Positions 50,115-59,204 of a DNA stretch of 64,000 bases are shown one piece after another. The stretch is taken from assembly GCA_944389145.1 (NCBI GenBank), contig CALXLH010000014.1, forward strand, positions 62,001-126,000. The letters are read 5' to 3'. The DNA is from an uncultured Spirochaetaceae bacterium (GTDB taxonomy: Bacteria; Spirochaetota; Spirochaetia; Sphaerochaetales; Sphaerochaetaceae). Within the stretch, counting starts at the first letter, position 1; each line of letters opens with the position of its first letter. Below the pieces are notes generated by a model that was not told the DNA's origin, did not search any database, and saw only the letters and a program-made list of their open reading frames with translations. Both the position numbers and the translations under genes were made by a program.

Positions 50115-51560
50115 ATGCCAGAAATCCAATTCTATACGGGAGGGAACATTCCTCTGGAACTCCATAAGGTAAGGATTGTCCAGAAGCTCGATCTCGTTCC
50201 TATAGAGCGCAGGGCTGAAGCGATAGCCGAAGCCGGCAACAACACATTTCTCCTAAAGAACAAGGACATCTATCTCGACATGCTTACGGACAGCGGCGTG
50301 AACGCGATGAGCGACAGGCAGCTTGCTGCGATGATGATCGCCGACGACAGCTATGCAGGAAGCGCTACGTTCACCAGGCTCACCGACAAGCTCAAGGAGA
50401 TCTTCGATACCGATTACTTTCTCCCGGCACATCAGGGACGGGCCGCAGAGAATATCCTTGCGATGACATTCGTCCAGAAGGGCTCGATCATCCCGATGAA
50501 CTACCATTTCACTACGACAAAGGCCCATATAACGAGGCTGGGAGGCTATGTCGAGGAGCTTGTCATCGATGAAGGCATCAAGATCGAAAGCGATCACCCA
50601 TTCAAAGGCAACTTCGACCTGGAAAGGCTGGAAAGCCTCTTCAAGGAGAAGGGAGACAGGATCCCATTCGTCAGGATCGAAGCAGGCACCAACCTCATCG
50701 GAGGCCAGCCATTGTCTCTGGAGAATATAGAGGCCGTGGCGGATATCGTACATAGATACGGCAAGCTGGTGGTCATGGACGCGAGCCTGCTGCAGGATAA
50801 CCTCTACTTCATAAAGACAAGAGAGGAGAAGGCAAAGGACCTCTCTATCCGCGAGATAACCAGGCGCATCTCAGACAAGATGGACATCATATACTTCTCT
50901 GCGCGCAAGCTCGGCTTCGCGCGAGGCGGCGGCATCGCGATGCATGACAGGGAACTCTATCTCAGGATGCGTGAGCTGGTACCGATGTTCGAAGGCTTCC
51001 TGACATATGGCGGCATGAGCGTCAGGGAGATGGAGGCCATGGCCGTAGGGCTCGAGGAGACGATGGACTTCGATGTGATATCCCAAGGGCCGCTCTTCAT
51101 CAAGTACATGACAGATGAGCTTGTCAGGCTCGGGGTACCGGTAGTCACCCCGGCAGGCGGGCTGGGATGCCACCTTGACGCTACGAGGTTCATCCCGCAG
51201 GTCAGGCAGGAGGAATACCCCGCAGGAGCCCTGGCTGCAGCGGTATACATCGCAGGCGGTATCAGAGGGATGGAAAGAGGCACTATCTCAGAGCAGAGGG
51301 AAGAGGATGGATCGGAGCATCTTGCATCGGTGGAGCTTCTCCGCCTGGCACTGCCGCGCCGCGTCTTCACGTTATCCCAGGTAAGGTACGCGATCGACAG
51401 GATAAAGTGGCTCTACGATAACAGAGATATCATCGGAGGGCTGAGGTTCGTCGAAGAACCATCCTCGCTAAGATTCTTCTTCGGGCGCCTGCTCCCTGTC
51501 TCGGACTGGCAGGATAAGCTCGTAAAGGCCTTCCGCCGCGATTTCGGAGACAGCCTCTGA
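50115..51560 (+). CDS. Tryptophanase / tyrosine phenol-lyase family beta-eliminating lyase
   Basis: A 481-residue PLP enzyme that splits an aromatic amino acid into indole or phenol, pyruvate and ammonia. Family marks: AHQGRAAENIL, NYHFTTTKAHI, DASLLQDN with the PLP-ring aspartate (Asp222), and SARKLGFARGG with the likely Schiff-base Lys265. It is a variant branch: Escherichia coli-type TnaA has SAKKD at this site. I cannot separate tryptophan from tyrosine or cysteine as substrate by eye. AAAAAGGAGG lies six bases before the ATG. A terminator follows. Confidence 0.87.
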   Translation: MPEIQFYTGGNIPLELHKVRIVQKLDLVPIERRAEAIAEAGNNTFLLKNKDIYLDMLTDSGVNAMSDRQLAAMMIADDSYAGSATFTRLTDKLKEIFDTDYFLPAHQGRAAENILAMTFVQKGSIIPMNYHFTTTKAHITRLGGYVEELVIDEGIKIESDHPFKGNFDLERLESLFKEKGDRIPFVRIEAGTNLIGGQPLSLENIEAVADIVHRYGKLVVMDASLLQDNLYFIKTREEKAKDLSIREITRRISDKMDIIYFSARKLGFARGGGIAMHDRELYLRMRELVPMFEGFLTYGGMSVREMEAMAVGLEETMDFDVISQGPLFIKYMTDELVRLGVPVVTPAGGLGCHLDATRFIPQVRQEEYPAGALAAAVYIAGGIRGMERGTISEQREEDGSEHLASVELLRLALPRRVFTLSQVRYAIDRIKWLYDNRDIIGGLRFVEEPSSLRFFFGRLLPVSDWQDKLVKAFRRDFGDSL

Positions 51561-51570
51561 TAAAAGGAAC

Positions 51571-51601
51571 GGAGTACCGTCATCACAAGAAGCGGTACTC
51601 C
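51571..51601. terminator. Bidirectional terminator
   Basis: GGAGTACCG and CGGTACTCC form a perfect 9-base stem with a 13-base loop between two convergent genes. On the minus strand it is followed by GTTCCTTTTATC, so it serves the phosphate operon well; the plus-strand tail is less U-rich. Confidence 0.65.
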
Positions 51602-51621
51602 TCACTCCTGATCTCTGAGCA

Positions 51622-52245
51622 TCAGGTATTGCTCATCAGTATCTTCTCGCAGGCATCAGCCACATGCTCACAGGCATCGGCACACTGCTCGAGGTATCTG
51701 TAGATATCACGCCAGACGATGATCTGCACAGGATCGGTCTCTGTCGTATGGAGCCTGCGCATATTGGAGATGAATATCCTGTCGGCCTCCTCCTCCATCG
51801 TGTTGATGCTGATGATCCTCTCCTTCAGCGTCTTCGAATGCCTGAAGCCCTTGAAGTCCTGGACCATCTCAAGCATCGAGGTGCAGCAGCGCTCTATCAC
51901 ATCGACAGCTTCCACCATCTCAGGCCTGATCGTGCGGATGTTATCGCAGTAGAGGCGGAGAACGACATCCTCGAGCTTATCCACTACCTCATCAAGGCAC
52001 TGGCTCATCAGGATTATATCCTCACGCTCTATCGGCGTGATGAACGCCTTTACCAGCACGTTCATAAGATCGTGCTTCTTCATGTCCGCGGCATGCTCAG
52101 CGACATGAATCTCCTCAACAGTCTCCGCCAGGACCTCAGGATCATAGTCATCGACGCATTTGCGGAGTATCCTCACGGCCTCTACCGCATATCCTGCACA
52201 ATCGATGAACGTGTCGAAATAATATGAATCCTGCTTCTTTTCCAT
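51622..52245 (-). CDS. PhoU-like protein, DUF47 family
   Basis: A 207-residue all-helical protein of the DUF47/Pit-accessory family. Repeated acidic metal-binding patterns are visible (EEIHVAEHAADMKKHDLMN, SQCLDEVVDKLEDV, EEEADRIF), and the end is helical (YLEQCADACEHVADACEKI). It is thought to control the neighbouring PiT transporter or phosphate signalling. GGAGG is four bases before the ATG. It follows the PiT gene by 12 bases in one operon. Confidence 0.9.
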   Translation of the reverse strand: MEKKQDSYYFDTFIDCAGYAVEAVRILRKCVDDYDPEVLAETVEEIHVAEHAADMKKHDLMNVLVKAFITPIEREDIILMSQCLDEVVDKLEDVVLRLYCDNIRTIRPEMVEAVDVIERCCTSMLEMVQDFKGFRHSKTLKERIISINTMEEEADRIFISNMRRLHTTETDPVQIIVWRDIYRYLEQCADACEHVADACEKILMSNT

Positions 52246-52257
52246 TTTTCCTCCAGA

Positions 52258-53322
52258 TCAGAATATGGCCAGGAAGAGCTTGGCCATGAGATAGCTGATT
52301 AACCCGCAGCCGGGGAAGGTGAATACCCAGGTGAGCATCATGTCCCTGACGACGGAGAAGTTTATCGCGCTGAGCCTCTTGGAGGCCCCTACTCCCATTA
52401 TCGCGCTGGTCTTGGTATGCGTCGTTGATACGGGAATGCCGAAGACCGAGGAGAAGAGAAGGCAGAGCGATGCCGCCAGATCAGCGCTGAATCCCTGATA
52501 CTTCTCAAGCTTCACCATATCCATGCCGACAGAGCGGATGATCTTCTCTCCGCCGACGCTCGTTCCGACACCCATCACCACGGAGCAGAGGAGCATTAGC
52601 CATACGGGAATCATGATTCCCTCAACGCTAGGCTGGCCATTGGCGAATGCGATACCGAGGAAAAGCACTCCGATGAACTTCTGTCCATCCTGGGCACCAT
52701 GCATGAAGCTCATGCCGGCCGCTCCCGCGATCTGCGCGTACCTGAAAAGCCCGTTCGCCCTGCGCCTGTCCATCCCATGGAAGGCAAGGACGACAAGGCG
52801 GCATACGATGAAGCCCATGGCGAATCCCAAGGCAAGCGACAGGACAAGGCCGTATATGACCTTGACCCATTCTGACCCATTCACCGCCGCAAGGCCCTTT
52901 CCAGTCGCCAGGGCAGCTCCCGTGAGTCCTGCGATGAGGCTGTGGCTCTCGCTGGTCGGTATGCCGAAGAACGAGGCGGCAGTGCTATATACGACGATGG
53001 AGAAGAGAGCCGCTGAAAGCGCGATGAGGGCGGTGGAAGTATCGGAGCCGAAATCGACCATGTTGCTTATCGTGGAAGCAACGGATGCGTTTATATGAGT
53101 CATTATCAGGACGCCGATGAAATTGAAGAACGCGCTCATGAGGATCGCGGAACGAGGCCTCATGCATCTTGTGGTTATGCAGGTCGCGATCGCGTTCGGA
53201 GCATCGGTCCAGCCATTGACGAATATGACGCCCAATGTAAGAAGCGATGTTACGAGAAGCGCAGGAGAAGAGAAGACCTGCTGGAAGAAATATGAAAAAG
53301 AGACATCCATTCCGGAAAGCAT
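52258..53322 (-). CDS. Inorganic phosphate transporter, PiT family
   Basis: A 354-residue transporter with ~10 helices for phosphate (or metal-phosphate) uptake. The duplicated PiT signature appears as VNGWTDAPNAIATCITTR near residue 37 and GVSKR/GVPVSTTHTKTSAIMG in the second half. The usual GFNDAANAIAT is altered to GWTDAPNAIAT. Start is uncertain: the first ATG has GGAGG touching it, whereas the ATG four codons later is 12 bases from it. It is cotranscribed with the DUF47 gene. Four Pho-box-like repeats lie just upstream. Confidence 0.9.
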   Translation of the reverse strand: MLSGMDVSFSYFFQQVFSSPALLVTSLLTLGVIFVNGWTDAPNAIATCITTRCMRPRSAILMSAFFNFIGVLIMTHINASVASTISNMVDFGSDTSTALIALSAALFSIVVYSTAASFFGIPTSESHSLIAGLTGAALATGKGLAAVNGSEWVKVIYGLVLSLALGFAMGFIVCRLVVLAFHGMDRRRANGLFRYAQIAGAAGMSFMHGAQDGQKFIGVLFLGIAFANGQPSVEGIMIPVWLMLLCSVVMGVGTSVGGEKIIRSVGMDMVKLEKYQGFSADLAASLCLLFSSVFGIPVSTTHTKTSAIMGVGASKRLSAINFSVVRDMMLTWVFTFPGCGLISYLMAKLFLAIF

Positions 53323-53357
53323 CCTCCGGGGAAATCGTAGGACATCTATTAATTTCG

Positions 53358-53399
53358 TGTAAATCGCATGTTAAGAAAAATGTATTAGAAATGTGTTAG
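53358..53399 (-). promoter_or_regulatory. Four Pho-box-like repeats upstream of PiT
   Basis: On the complement: CTAACA (53394-53399), CTAATA (53383-53388), TTAACA (53369-53374) and TTTACA (53358-53363), with start-to-start steps of 11, 14 and 11 bases. PhoP boxes in Bacillus are TT(A/C/T)ACA repeats every 11 bases. The farthest repeat overlaps the MATE stop codon. TAATAG a few bases downstream could be the -10. Confidence 0.4.
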
Positions 53400-54736
53400 G
53401 ACTGCCTCAGGAAACGGCGGTTATGGAGCAGTATCAGCACAGATAATGCCGCGCATAGCAATGCCGTAAGCGGCTGATTCATCCATATTCCCTGCAGATG
53501 CAGCGGATATAGCAGCGCGATCAGCAGGAGAGGAAACATGCATGCATTGGCCACGGATATCGCGGCGGCATACCTTGGCTTCTCTATGGCCGACATGAAG
53601 CACTGAGTACAGATCCCGATCCATCTCACGATATACCCCAGCGATGCTATCCTCACAGCCGTTATCCCCAGCGAATGTATGGAAGCCCCGCCCTCTCCGA
53701 TGAAGAGGTTGACCGCCACCTCAGGGAAGAAGAAGAGGAAGAGGAAGAGAAGATTTGACAGCACCGCTCCGAAGCCGAAGCAGTACTTCTCTATCGCGGC
53801 AACCCTGTCCTTGCGTCCCGCTCCCCAGTTGTATCCGACGGAGGGCTGCAGGGCATCGCAGGTACCGTAAAGGAGCGGTATGACGACACCATCGGCGTTC
53901 ATCAGTATGCCATAGACGCTGACGGCATCGGCACCGCCGAATCTCAGCAGCATGACGTTCATCACGATCGACACCAGCCTTCCAGAGACGTTCGAAAGGA
54001 AGGTCGGCAAGCCGCAGGCGATGATCGTGCGGATCATCGGCAGGGAAAAGCGGGGACGGCGGAAATGGAGATCCAGGCGTCCACGTAGAAATGGGATGAA
54101 GCCAAAGATCACTGCAGTGAGTATTCCCAGCTCCGTGCCAAGAGCGGCAGACGCGATCCCCCCGCCAAGGAGGATGAGGAAGATCATCTCATAGATCACC
54201 GCCATCGTGGCAAGCACGACATTCATCATCAGCGAATAGCGGATACGCCCGCATATCCTCAGGTAGTTGTCGACGGCAAACGCGGCGGTCGTGAGCGGTG
54301 AGAAGAGCGCATATACCCTCAGATATGAGACGGCATACGGCACCAGCGTCTCATCGGCTCCCATCGCGCGGAAGAGCATAGGAGCGGAGATGAAGAGGAA
54401 CGAGCCAAGCACCACGCCGGCCGCGATGATCATCAGCACCGAGCATGTGAAGATGTTATCAGCACTCTCCCGGTCCCCCTTACCCAACCGTATGGCGATC
54501 TGTACCGATGATCCTACTCCGATAAGATCTGCCACGGCGTAGTTTATTATCACGAAGGGCATGGCGAGATTAAGGCCAGCGAAGGCCTCTGCTCCAAGCA
54601 CGCGCCCAACAAGGATAGCCTCAAGAAGATAATACATCGAGGAAAGCAGCATCCCCAACGCTCCGGGGATGGCGGCCTTGAAGAAGAGATGGCCTGGCCG
54701 TGTCATTATGAAGAGTCTTTCCGTATCCTGAGGCAT
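53396..54736 (-). CDS. MATE family efflux transporter, MerR-linked
   Basis: A 446-residue, 12-helix MATE transporter. Helices begin at LFFKAAIPGALGMLLSSMYY, followed by LLEAILVGRVLGAEAFAGLN, with the duplicated half starting near IRTIIACGLPTFLSN. It probably expels a drug or toxic metabolite using an ion gradient. GGAG lies seven bases before the ATG. It diverges from a MerR-type regulator, and its promoter has the 19-base spacer and internal dyad that MerR activators use, so induction by its own substrate is likely. Confidence 0.9.
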   Translation of the reverse strand: MPQDTERLFIMTRPGHLFFKAAIPGALGMLLSSMYYLLEAILVGRVLGAEAFAGLNLAMPFVIINYAVADLIGVGSSVQIAIRLGKGDRESADNIFTCSVLMIIAAGVVLGSFLFISAPMLFRAMGADETLVPYAVSYLRVYALFSPLTTAAFAVDNYLRICGRIRYSLMMNVVLATMAVIYEMIFLILLGGGIASAALGTELGILTAVIFGFIPFLRGRLDLHFRRPRFSLPMIRTIIACGLPTFLSNVSGRLVSIVMNVMLLRFGGADAVSVYGILMNADGVVIPLLYGTCDALQPSVGYNWGAGRKDRVAAIEKYCFGFGAVLSNLLFLFLFFFPEVAVNLFIGEGGASIHSLGITAVRIASLGYIVRWIGICTQCFMSAIEKPRYAAAISVANACMFPLLLIALLYPLHLQGIWMNQPLTALLCAALSVLILLHNRRFLRQS

Positions 54737-54753
54737 ATCAATACTCCGGTACT

Positions 54754-54784
54754 ATGAAAAACCATGGAGTTAGTCCATAGTCAA
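54754..54784 (-). promoter_or_regulatory. MerR-type promoter of the MATE gene
   Basis: On the complement: TTGACT (54779-54784), a 19-base spacer (54760-54778) and TTTCAT (54754-54759). The spacer holds ATGGA-N5-TCCAT on the plus strand (54764-54778). The overlong spacer with a central dyad is the classic MerR-activated layout, and the divergent gene encodes a MerR protein. Confidence 0.65.
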
Positions 54785-54788
54785 TAAT

Positions 54789-55589
54789 ATGCAGAGGAAA
54801 GGTGAGAAGCTATACAAGGCAGGAGATTTCGCCAAGATCTCAGGAATCAGCAAGGATACGCTCTTCTTCTATGACAGGATCGGCCTCTTCAAGCCGATGA
54901 TGAGGGCGCAGAACGGATACAGATACTACAGCCTGTCCCAGCTGTCGCTGCTGAATACGATACTATCCCTCAGGAGCATGGACGTCCCCATATCGAGGAT
55001 ACTGGAATACATATCCGGAAGGGATCCTGACTCCTTCATATCGCTGATGAATCTGGAAAGGGAGAGGATAGATGGAAGGATAAGGGAACTTGAGATGATG
55101 CGGCAGTCGATCGACAGGCTCTCAGCGCTGATAGAAAAAGCGCGCCAGGAAGCCGTCGCCATCCTTCCCTTCCCTGCATGCAGCATAGTCGAGAGCGGCG
55201 AGACAATGCCGGACAAGGCCACTGGCAACGATGACTGGTGGGCACTCTACTCATCGGTATCAAGCAGGATGCATGACATAGGCATCGCCGGTTCCAGGAT
55301 TGCCATATCAGACATACTGAGCGGTGAATATGCGAGGGTGATGACCGTGTTCATCGAGAGCAACGAGCCGGTAGGAAGCGAGATACCGCAAGGGCTCTAC
55401 GCGGTGAAGTACGTCAAAGGCCCCTACTCTGCGCTTGATAAGGCCTACCGCAACCTGCTTAAGGAGATAGAGGCACAGGGATACAGGGTAGTATCGGACG
55501 CGTTCGAGGAGTATGTGATCGACGAGCTTGCCACCGATGATGAGGAGGAGTATGTCTCGAGGATACGCATCATGGTGGAGAGGCGGTAG
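54789..55589 (+). CDS. MerR-family transcriptional activator, BmrR-like with GyrI-like effector domain
   Basis: A 266-residue regulator. The winged helix reads LYKAGDFAKISGISKDTLFF, then YDRIGLFKP and NGYRYYSLSQL. A dimerisation helix follows (MRQSIDRLSALIEKARQEAV), then a GyrI-like ligand domain from residue ~145 (WWALYSSVSS, SGEYARVMTVF, GLYAVKYVKGPY). This is the architecture of multidrug-sensing BmrR. No Shine-Dalgarno precedes the ATG; CATAGT ends 7 bases upstream. It almost certainly controls the divergent MATE gene. Confidence 0.9.
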   Translation: MQRKGEKLYKAGDFAKISGISKDTLFFYDRIGLFKPMMRAQNGYRYYSLSQLSLLNTILSLRSMDVPISRILEYISGRDPDSFISLMNLERERIDGRIRELEMMRQSIDRLSALIEKARQEAVAILPFPACSIVESGETMPDKATGNDDWWALYSSVSSRMHDIGIAGSRIAISDILSGEYARVMTVFIESNEPVGSEIPQGLYAVKYVKGPYSALDKAYRNLLKEIEAQGYRVVSDAFEEYVIDELATDDEEEYVSRIRIMVERR

Positions 55590-55600
55590 CCAGAAAGAGC

Positions 55601-55624
55601 GAAGCGGACCCGAAGGCCCGCTTC
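55601..55624 (-). terminator. Terminator of the molybdenum hydroxylase operon
   Basis: On the minus-strand RNA, GAAGCGGGCC and GGTCCGCTTC form a 10-base stem (one G-U pair) closed by a UUCG tetraloop, followed by GCTCTTTC. It lies 46 bases past the transporter stop and 11 bases after the convergent merR stop. Confidence 0.7.
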
Positions 55625-55670
55625 ACGATAGGTGTATCATCCATGATGCCTAAGGCATCCTGAATCCATA

Positions 55671-56873
55671 TCAGGCGACGAAGTAGTTTACGAACACGCC
55701 GGTGATGAGGACCGATGTGATCGTCAGGCAGATGAAGCCTGCCACGAGCATCTTCGGCAGGATGTTGTCGAGGATCATCTGCTCCTCGTCCTCTGTCGTG
55801 GCGATCGTCTTGGCGACCTCGGTGGAAACGACATAGGTTCCCGGGAATCCGAAGAGGCATGAGCATGCCATGCCGCAGCATAGCTGCCATGAGTAGTGGA
55901 AGATCTTTCCCACCACGACCGCGATGACGAACATCGAGAGGATACCGATGATGAACGCACCGATGACGACAGGCAGGAGCGATGCGACGTCCTGAGGCGT
56001 AACAGCGGTAAGGAAGACAAGAATCGATACCATACAGACGATCAGTCCGATACCATAGCAGTTCGACTTCTTCATGACATCATGCTCAAGGAATCCGATC
56101 TCCTGTGCCACGACGCCGAGGATAAGGCAGATGACATACTTGTGGATAGCGCCACCGGTCAGATCGGAAAGCCAGAACGAAAGGAGCGATACGATACAGG
56201 ACTTCGCAAGAAGGATGAACGATGTCTGATACTTCTCAGGAAGAGCCGGGATGAGCTTCTTCTTAGCAGGCTTATCTGTAGCGGTCTCCTCGAATACGAT
56301 CCTCTCCCACTTGATCGAGCCATCGTTGTATCCCTTCCTGAGCCTTCTCGCCTCACCGCGGAGGAAGAGAGAAGCCAGAGGATAGCCGATGATGCCCTGG
56401 ACCGCGACGATGATCGTGGCAAGGACGCCAGCGAGCTTGAGGGTATCAGGAGAACCCATGGCGGTGATCGCATCGTTTACGACGACTGCGGATACCCAGC
56501 CTCCCGTGATAGGTCCGACGAGGGCAACCGCGAAGTTGTTGCCGAGGATCGGGCGGGAGACGAAGAACATCAGGATACCGCCGACGATGACGATAGCCAG
56601 TCCAAGCACGACGACCTTCCACTGGTCGATGAAGGACTTGAGGTCAAGCAGCGTACCCATGTTGACGATGAAGAGACCCGTCATCATCGTGGAGATCTGC
56701 ATCAGACCCGCGTCGGTGAAGAGCGTCGTCGGCACTAATCCTGACCAGAACAGGATCAGGAACGTGATCGATGCGAACAGCAGCACCGGTATGATGGCGT
56801 GTGTCCTATCGGAGATCCAGTCACCGATAGCGAAGATGACACATACGATTGTAAGAGCTAGCATCCCATCCAT
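55671..56873 (-). CDS. Unassigned multi-helix transporter in the molybdenum hydroxylase operon
   Basis: A 400-residue membrane protein with about 11 helices and a two-fold look. Glycine-rich helix ends stand out: VGPITGGWVSAVVV in the first half and MACSCLFGFPGTYVVS in the second, arranged like the re-entrant loops of glutamate or keto-acid symporters. A charged loop (RGEARRLRKGYNDGSIKWER) splits the halves. I do not recognise a named family. Being last in the hydroxylase operon, it may import that enzyme's substrate. AAGGAGG is six bases before the ATG. Confidence 0.65.
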   Translation of the reverse strand: MDGMLALTIVCVIFAIGDWISDRTHAIIPVLLFASITFLILFWSGLVPTTLFTDAGLMQISTMMTGLFIVNMGTLLDLKSFIDQWKVVVLGLAIVIVGGILMFFVSRPILGNNFAVALVGPITGGWVSAVVVNDAITAMGSPDTLKLAGVLATIIVAVQGIIGYPLASLFLRGEARRLRKGYNDGSIKWERIVFEETATDKPAKKKLIPALPEKYQTSFILLAKSCIVSLLSFWLSDLTGGAIHKYVICLILGVVAQEIGFLEHDVMKKSNCYGIGLIVCMVSILVFLTAVTPQDVASLLPVVIGAFIIGILSMFVIAVVVGKIFHYSWQLCCGMACSCLFGFPGTYVVSTEVAKTIATTEDEEQMILDNILPKMLVAGFICLTITSVLITGVFVNYFVA

Positions 56874-56887
56874 AGCTTCCCTCCTTA

Positions 56888-59188
56888 TCAGCTCTTTTCC
56901 GCTGACTTCTTTATAGCTTCCATGACGCGCACAGGAGTCATGGGAATCTCATTGATCGCGACGCCGATGGCATCGTATACGGCATTGCGGATAGCCGGTG
57001 CGCCAGGCACGATAGGCGGCTCTCCGACACCCTTGGCCCCGAACGGTCCAAGCACATTCGGATGCTCCACGATGATCGTCCTCAGGTTCGGGATATCCTT
57101 CGCCGTAGGAATGAGGAAATCATGGAACGTATGGTTCTTCATCCTTCCGTTCGACATGAAATGCTCCTCCATCAGCGCCCAGCCGATCGCCTGGGCCATT
57201 CCACCCTCGAACTGGCCCTCTACGGTATCCGGGTTGATCGCCTTTCCGATATCACAGGCAAGGAGAGCATCCTCCACGGTAATCTCTCCCGTCTCGATAT
57301 CCACGGCAACCTGCACGCCCTGGCATCCGAAGGCGTAGGTATGCATCTTATCACCCAGTCCATCACCCTTCGGAGCTGCCATCGGCGGATACCATGAGCC
57401 AATGGCTCCAAGCGGTACCTGGGAGGAGAACGCCTTTGCGATGACAGCAGATAGAGGCACTCCCTCGTTCTCCAGTCCCTTAGCGAAGACCTTGTTATCG
57501 AAGAATACGACATTCTCCTTTCCGGTCTTGAGCATCGGAGCAGCGACAGCGGCAAAACGCTCCTTGAGCTTCTCAAGCCCATTGACGATCGCGTTGCCGG
57601 TAAGGACGGTGGTCCTGGAGGCAACGGTGGCACCGGACTCAAGCGATGCGGCGGAATCCGCATAGTCAAGGTAGACCTTATCTATCGATACGCCCATCGT
57701 ATCGGCAGCGATCTGCTTCATCGCGATCAGGAATCCCTGGCCAAGCTCTGATGCAGATACGCCTATGTTTATCGAGCCATCGGGCTGTGCCTGCACCATG
57801 ACATGGGCTCCATCGGTGGCAGAACCGGTACCGGTGCCATACATGAAGCATGCGATTCCACGCCCTCTCCTAATCCTAGGATCACTGTTATCCAGCGGCT
57901 CATTGAACTTCGGGTCGCTCGTCACGCGGCGTATGCACTCCTCAAGCCCAAGTCCACGCTCCTCCATCATAGGCTGTCCCCAGATGGTGGTATCGCCATC
58001 GCGGAGGATATTCTTCAGCCTCAGCTCCACAGGATCCATGTTCAGGCGATGGGCAAGCTCATCCATCTGGCACTCCATCGCGAAGTGAGCCTGAGGACTG
58101 CCAAGGCCACGGAACGCGCATCCATACGGATGATCGGTGAATACCGACCATGAATGAGTGAGGGCATTATCGATCGAATAAGGGCCACCGGCGTACTGTG
58201 TCGTCCGGGATGGTATCGCATCGATGGACTTATAAGCGCCCTTATCGATGATCGTCTCTACCTTTATGCCCAGGATCTTACCGCTCTTGTCCGCAGCAAG
58301 CTGATGATGGATAAGCGAAGGATGCCTCTTTCCGGTTCCCTTGAAGACCTCGTCCCTTGTCAGCTCGAAATAGACCGGGCGCTTGGTCCTGATGGACAGC
58401 ACGCCAGCCACGACAGAGACATCGAATGTAGAGTCTTCCTTCCCTCCGAAGCCGCCTCCGACGAGCTGGCTGCATACATGTATCCTGCTCTGGGGCATGC
58501 CGAACGCATCGCTCATCGCCCTCTTCGCAAGCTGTACGGCATGCTGCGGGCTCCAGATCGTTATGCCGCCCTGGATGGGATCATACTGCGCGATCGCTAC
58601 ATCCGGCTCCATATACGCATGGTCTACGAGAGGAGTCTTGTACCAGTTGTCGATGATGACATCAGCCTCCTTGAAGGCCTTTTCCACATCACCCTTCCTG
58701 ATGATCTGCTCATCAGAGATGTTATGGTTCTTATGGAACGGATTGTCCTTATGAAGCATAGGAGAGGATGGATCGAGCATGAATGCAGGATCATCATAGC
58801 CCTCAAGAGGCTCATACTCCACCTTGATAAGCTTCACGGCCCTCTCAGCAGCCTCCTTGGTCTCGGCTGCGACAAGGGCAACAGGATCGCCCTCGTAAAG
58901 AACCTCATCCTTCGCGATGACAGGCTTATCTGGAACCATGCCGCCATAGCCGTTCTTTCCAGGCAGGTCATCTGCCGTCATGACTGTCACGACACCATCA
59001 AGCGCCTCAGCCTCAGATGTATCGATGCTGAGGATGCGCGCATGGCCATATGGAGGGAAGAGAGCCTTCGCGTAAAGCATGTCTCTCCTGTTCATCCAGA
59101 TATCGCCGGTATACTTAGCAGCTCCTGTAGCCTTGGCAAGGCTATCGGTACGTGCCAGGCGCTGCCCAACGTATTTTTCCTTGACCAT
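56888..59188 (-). CDS. Xanthine dehydrogenase-type molybdenum-binding subunit
   Basis: The 766-residue catalytic subunit of a molybdenum hydroxylase. An N-terminal a/b hammerhead domain (AKATGAAKYTGDI, VMTADDLPGKNGYGG) is followed by the molybdopterin domain with LVGGGFGGKED, and the end carries KGVGEPP with the catalytic glutamate (Glu723). It hydroxylates purines or other N-heterocycles; the exact substrate is not readable. I start at MVKEKYV, which has AGGAG five bases upstream; a longer frame overlaps ridA. No molybdenum maturation or selenium genes are in the window. Confidence 0.9.
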   Translation of the reverse strand: MVKEKYVGQRLARTDSLAKATGAAKYTGDIWMNRRDMLYAKALFPPYGHARILSIDTSEAEALDGVVTVMTADDLPGKNGYGGMVPDKPVIAKDEVLYEGDPVALVAAETKEAAERAVKLIKVEYEPLEGYDDPAFMLDPSSPMLHKDNPFHKNHNISDEQIIRKGDVEKAFKEADVIIDNWYKTPLVDHAYMEPDVAIAQYDPIQGGITIWSPQHAVQLAKRAMSDAFGMPQSRIHVCSQLVGGGFGGKEDSTFDVSVVAGVLSIRTKRPVYFELTRDEVFKGTGKRHPSLIHHQLAADKSGKILGIKVETIIDKGAYKSIDAIPSRTTQYAGGPYSIDNALTHSWSVFTDHPYGCAFRGLGSPQAHFAMECQMDELAHRLNMDPVELRLKNILRDGDTTIWGQPMMEERGLGLEECIRRVTSDPKFNEPLDNSDPRIRRGRGIACFMYGTGTGSATDGAHVMVQAQPDGSINIGVSASELGQGFLIAMKQIAADTMGVSIDKVYLDYADSAASLESGATVASRTTVLTGNAIVNGLEKLKERFAAVAAPMLKTGKENVVFFDNKVFAKGLENEGVPLSAVIAKAFSSQVPLGAIGSWYPPMAAPKGDGLGDKMHTYAFGCQGVQVAVDIETGEITVEDALLACDIGKAINPDTVEGQFEGGMAQAIGWALMEEHFMSNGRMKNHTFHDFLIPTAKDIPNLRTIIVEHPNVLGPFGAKGVGEPPIVPGAPAIRNAVYDAIGVAINEIPMTPVRVMEAIKKSAEKS

Positions 59189-59204
59189 CTCTGCTCCTTG
59201 GAGG

